A DNA stretch of 64,000 nt from Thermoleophilia bacterium (GTDB lineage Bacteria; Actinomycetota; Thermoleophilia; UBA2241): positions 980,620 to 1,044,619 of the forward strand of contig JAWKKE010000001.1 in the NCBI GenBank assembly GCA_041393415.1, read 5' to 3'. Both the position numbers and the translations under genes were made by a program. The notes beneath the pieces are model-generated. The model was given only the letters and a program-made list of their open reading frames with translations, searched no databases and was not told the DNA's origin. Below are positions 61,537 through 64,000 of this stretch, piece by piece. Numbering within the stretch: position 1 is the first letter of the stretch; each line of letters begins with the position of its first letter.

Positions 61537-62535
61537 ATGGCGATCAATGGTTCGACAGCGGGTGGCGGCGGGCGAGAGTTGCTCGTTGAGGTGAAGGGCC
61601 TGCACAAGTTCTACGGCAAGAACCACGTGCTCAAGGGCATCGACCTCGAGGTGTTCCGCGGAGAAGTTGTCGTCCTCATTGGTCCCTCGGGATCAGGGAA
61701 GAGCACGTTTCTGCGCTGCCTGAATTTCCTTGAGGACCCTACATCTGGCGAGATCACGGTCGGTGGTGTCCATGTCGTCTGTGGCAGTCACGGCGGCGCC
61801 TTCAAGAAGGCCGTTCATCAGATCCGCATGAAGTGCGGCATGGTCTTTCAGGAGTTCAATCTCTTTCCCCACAAGGATGCCACGGAGAACGTGATCGAAG
61901 GCCCCATCCTCGTTCGCAAAGTGAAGAAGGACCAGGCAGTCAAGGAAGCGCACGAACTGTTGGCGAAAGTGGGGCTGGCTGAGCGAATGGACTTCTTCCC
62001 CAGCCAGCTCTCAGGCGGTCAGAAGCAGCGCGTGGCGATCGCTCGCGCCATGGCGATGGACCCCGTGCTTATGCTGTTCGACGAACCCACGAGTGCCCTC
62101 GACCCAGAGCTCATCGGCGAGGTTCTCAAAGTCATGAAGGATCTCGCAAAGCAAGGTATGACGATGATCGTCGTAAGTCACGAGATGGGCTTCAGCCGAG
62201 ACGTAGCGGATCGCGTCGTCTACATGGACGGCGGTGTCTTCGTCGAGCAGGGGCCACCGAGCGAGGTCTTCTCTCGCCCTCGGGATGAGCGCACGAAGCG
62301 ATTCCTGCGGCATATCCTGCCCGCCAGCGAGCCCGACCACGCTGCGGAGCTCGGAGTCGACGAGGAGGGTCCGACCGAGGGCTCGGAGCTCAGGCCAGAC
62401 GACTCTCAGGCCGCATCGACCGGTAGTGCTCCCGCACAACACTCGGTCCCCGAACCTCCCTTCACGGTCCAAGCGCCAGCGGACGTCGAGGCAGGAGAGG
62501 GTAATGTGCGCATGGGCGTCGGAGATGAGGCGTGA
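61537..62535 (+). CDS. polar-amino-acid ABC transporter ATP-binding protein
   Basis: 332 residues. Walker A GPSGSGKST, Q-loop FQEFNLFPH, signature LSGGQKQR, Walker B LMLFDEPTSALDPE and H-loop VVSHEM are complete. The family is the GlnQ/HisP type that powers binding-protein-dependent uptake. It ends about 75 residues later than usual in an acidic low-complexity tail (ELGVDEEGPTEGSE onward), which may regulate it or be disordered. ATG 61537 follows the permease stop by one base. A short stem GGTGTG/CACACC with a pyrimidine run lies after the gene (62651-62677). Confidence 0.92.
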   Translation: MAINGSTAGGGGRELLVEVKGLHKFYGKNHVLKGIDLEVFRGEVVVLIGPSGSGKSTFLRCLNFLEDPTSGEITVGGVHVVCGSHGGAFKKAVHQIRMKCGMVFQEFNLFPHKDATENVIEGPILVRKVKKDQAVKEAHELLAKVGLAERMDFFPSQLSGGQKQRVAIARAMAMDPVLMLFDEPTSALDPELIGEVLKVMKDLAKQGMTMIVVSHEMGFSRDVADRVVYMDGGVFVEQGPPSEVFSRPRDERTKRFLRHILPASEPDHAAELGVDEEGPTEGSELRPDDSQAASTGSAPAQHSVPEPPFTVQAPADVEAGEGNVRMGVGDEA

Positions 62536-62736
62536 CCGGAGAACTGGCACCCCGGCCCTGTCTTCGTCCAGTGTGGAGATGGAGGTACGCCGCAGGCGTC
62601 GTCGGCACGGTGGGTCGGGCCTGCGGTCTGTAGTCGCCCGCCGGCTCGGTGGTGTGTGCTGCGCACACCTCTCTCTTGCGGCACGGCGTGGGGTGCCTTG
62701 CCGCTGTCCGGTTGTACGCTTGTAAGGAAGCCACTC

Positions 62737-62823
62737 ATGATTGCGATGGCCCCAGCGGTCCTATCTTCTCTTCGTCCTGATGCGACTGTGCGCGTAGTCC
62801 CGGACCTTCCGGACCGTGTGTGA
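62737..62823 (+). CDS. possible 28-codon leader ORF before the second MttB-like gene
   Basis: ATG at 62737 with AAGGA 8 bases upstream opens a 28-codon frame (begins MIAMAPAVLSSLRPDATV) whose TGA at 62821-62823 overlaps the ATG of the methyltransferase gene at 62823. The overlap suggests translational coupling. It is not a recognised protein and could be fortuitous. Confidence 0.35.
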   Translation: MIAMAPAVLSSLRPDATVRVVPDLPDRV

Positions 62824-64000
62824 TGAAGGGATCAGTGACGTTCGCCGAGGCATTGATCGGTTGCCACGATGTGGAGCTGATGCACGAATCAGCCCTCGAC
62901 TTGCTGGGCGCTGATGCGGATGCGGCGCTGCGAGCGGTGAAGTTGGCGCCAGGTGGAGTGACGCTTGCCGGGCGGGACGTGGAGTTTGACGTCGTGCTGG
63001 ACCGAGGCGCATGTGTTCTTGCGGCGGGTGGCGCCGCCACTCGCGTGCTCTCCCTGGACGGCAGCAGCGTCCGTGACGCCACGCTCGACGATCTGGCCAA
63101 TGCGTGTTGTGTGGCTGATTCGCTGCCAGAGGTTGGATTCTTGTATGGTCCGCCGGTCTCCCCTTCGGACGTGACAATCTCTTGCCAAATTCGGACTTGC
63201 CTGGAGCAGTCTGCGAAGCACCTTCAGCTCGTCGGGCTGAGTGATTCGACGGACGCGCAGACCGTGGTCGGAGTTGCTGAAGCGTGGGACGTCGGCGCCC
63301 GGAACGGGCGCACGCGGCCCAGGTTCTCGTTGTGCACCGATGCCGATGGAGTGGCGAGTGCCATCGTGTTCGCCAGGGCAGGGTTGCCAGTCGCACTCTC
63401 GCTAGGGCCACGCGAGCCACTTGCACCCGACGCCTCCCTGGGCACTGTGCTTGCGCATCATCATGCGGGCGTGCTGGCGGCCTGTCGCCTGATCCAGGAG
63501 GAAGTCCCAGGGGCAGCGTTCATCTATGCGCCGCCTAGTCTTCCTGTCAATAGCGGCCAGGTGTCCACGTCGACATCGACCATTCTGGGCTTGGGTGCCG
63601 CCATGCTTGCGCAGAAGGTGGGATTGCCCGTTGCGGTCATCTCGATGGTTTCGGCGGCGGCAGTGCCAGGCTGGAGAGCATGCACCGACAAAGCTCTCGC
63701 ATCGCTTCCGGTGGCCGGAGTCGGGGGAGCATCCGTGCTGGGTGCCGGCGCGCTCGAGTGGGGGGCCACGTTCTCGCTTCAGCAGCTTGTCATGGATGCC
63801 GAGGTATTCTCCTGGAATCGGCGTATCGGCGCCGGAATCCCCATCAACGATGACGCGATCGCAGTGCAGGAGATCAGAACCGTTGGTATCGGGGGCAACC
63901 ACCTTGCGCGTCGCCACACGCGACAGCGCATGCGTGACGTGTGGCGACCGCGTCTGCTCGATCGCAGCGCGTGGGACGCGTGGGAGGAGTCTGGCAAGCG
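62823..64000 (+). CDS. divergent MttB-family methyltransferase, incomplete at the window end
   Basis: At least 392 residues; the gene runs past base 64000. The block KLAPGGVTLAGRDVEFDVVL and VLSLDGSSVRDATLDDLANACCV match the MttB family closely, as do LPVAVISMVSAAAVPGW and the C-terminal VGIGGNHLARRHTRQRMRDVW with LDRSAWDAWEESGK. The N-terminus is short: about 40 residues precede the LAPGG block against about 80 in typical members. No amber codon is seen. Alternative GTG start at 62820. It is divergent from the first MttB in sequence and probably has another substrate. Confidence 0.8.
   Translation, partial: MKGSVTFAEALIGCHDVELMHESALDLLGADADAALRAVKLAPGGVTLAGRDVEFDVVLDRGACVLAAGGAATRVLSLDGSSVRDATLDDLANACCVADSLPEVGFLYGPPVSPSDVTISCQIRTCLEQSAKHLQLVGLSDSTDAQTVVGVAEAWDVGARNGRTRPRFSLCTDADGVASAIVFARAGLPVALSLGPREPLAPDASLGTVLAHHHAGVLAACRLIQEEVPGAAFIYAPPSLPVNSGQVSTSTSTILGLGAAMLAQKVGLPVAVISMVSAAAVPGWRACTDKALASLPVAGVGGASVLGAGALEWGATFSLQQLVMDAEVFSWNRRIGAGIPINDDAIAVQEIRTVGIGGNHLARRHTRQRMRDVWRPRLLDRSAWDAWEESGK

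Noticed and set aside
1..64000. CRISPR arrays, insertion sequences, prophage or integrase genes
   Set aside because: No regularly spaced repeats, transposase or integrase motifs or terminal inverted repeats were seen.

Overview
The window is high-GC bacterial DNA spanning a chromosomal replication origin. The dnaA-dnaN-S4-recF-DUF721-gyrB-gyrA block, a multi-DnaA-box region at about 53.1-53.5 kb, parA/parB/rsmG, and two parS sites about 16 kb from that origin all point to the oriC region. Most genes left of 53.05 kb that belong to the replication block run leftward on the minus strand, and most genes right of it run rightward, as expected for bidirectional replication from about 53.3 kb. Codon use, extended -10 promoters of the form TGCTATACT, PIG-V/DUF2079/sortase proteins and the gene order suggest Actinomycetota, probably a deep-branching anaerobic lineage: a lysine-fermentation cluster, HypA, AmrS, MttB-type corrinoid methyltransferases and radical-SAM enzymes are all anaerobe-flavoured. 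The class is an inference and is not settled by the sequence alone. No CRISPR array, insertion sequence, prophage or rRNA was seen.

Layout. 0.1-2.7 kb: a DUF255 thioredoxin-fold protein and a glutaredoxin-DUF302 fusion. 2.7-10.7 kb (minus): a fatty-acid synthesis operon fabZ-fabH-fabD-fabG-fabF-accD-accA followed by an ABC-2 drug/lipid exporter; no acyl carrier protein gene is present, and accD and accA overlap by 158 nt. 10.7-11.7 kb (minus): ECF sigma and zinc-finger anti-sigma factor. 11.8-15.8 kb: Nudix, metallo-beta-lactamase, MscS and PIG-V mannosyltransferase genes. 15.8-20.5 kb (minus): four overlapping envelope genes (DUF2079, LPG-synthase-like flippase/TM protein, GT4, GT2). 20.6-24.0 kb: a secreted alpha/alpha-toroid repeat protein with a Ser/Thr/Pro stalk, an ExbB/TolQ-like channel and a DUF2149 protein. 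24.0-28.1 kb (minus): rsmG-parA-parB, an anti-sigma kinase and amrS. 28.2-37.2 kb: radical SAM, two-component system, P-loop protein, kamD-kamE, thiolase, kdd. 37.2-42.3 kb: two parS sites, ureohydrolase, tRNA-Ala, hypA, trpS, a plant-type hydroxypyruvate reductase. 42.3-53.0 kb: gyrA to dnaA and a GHKL-HTH regulator. 53.1-55.4 kb: oriC, TPP riboswitch, thiT, thiN, VanZ-like gene. 55.3-57.6 kb: FlgM-like small protein, moeA, sortase. 57.7-64.0 kb: an MttB-family methyltransferase, a promoter with a structured leader, a polar-amino-acid-type ABC transporter, and a second, divergent MttB homologue cut off by the window end.

The best candidates for undescribed biology are (i) the MttB-ABC-MttB locus, which looks like an import-and-demethylate module for a quaternary amine or N-methylated amino acid, with a permease carrying its own secreted N-terminal domain, and (ii) the toroid-repeat/ExbB-like/DUF2149 locus, which could be a proton-motive-force-driven surface machine. 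Both fit an organism that relies on corrinoids (KamDE also needs B12), but the substrate of either system cannot be read from the sequence.
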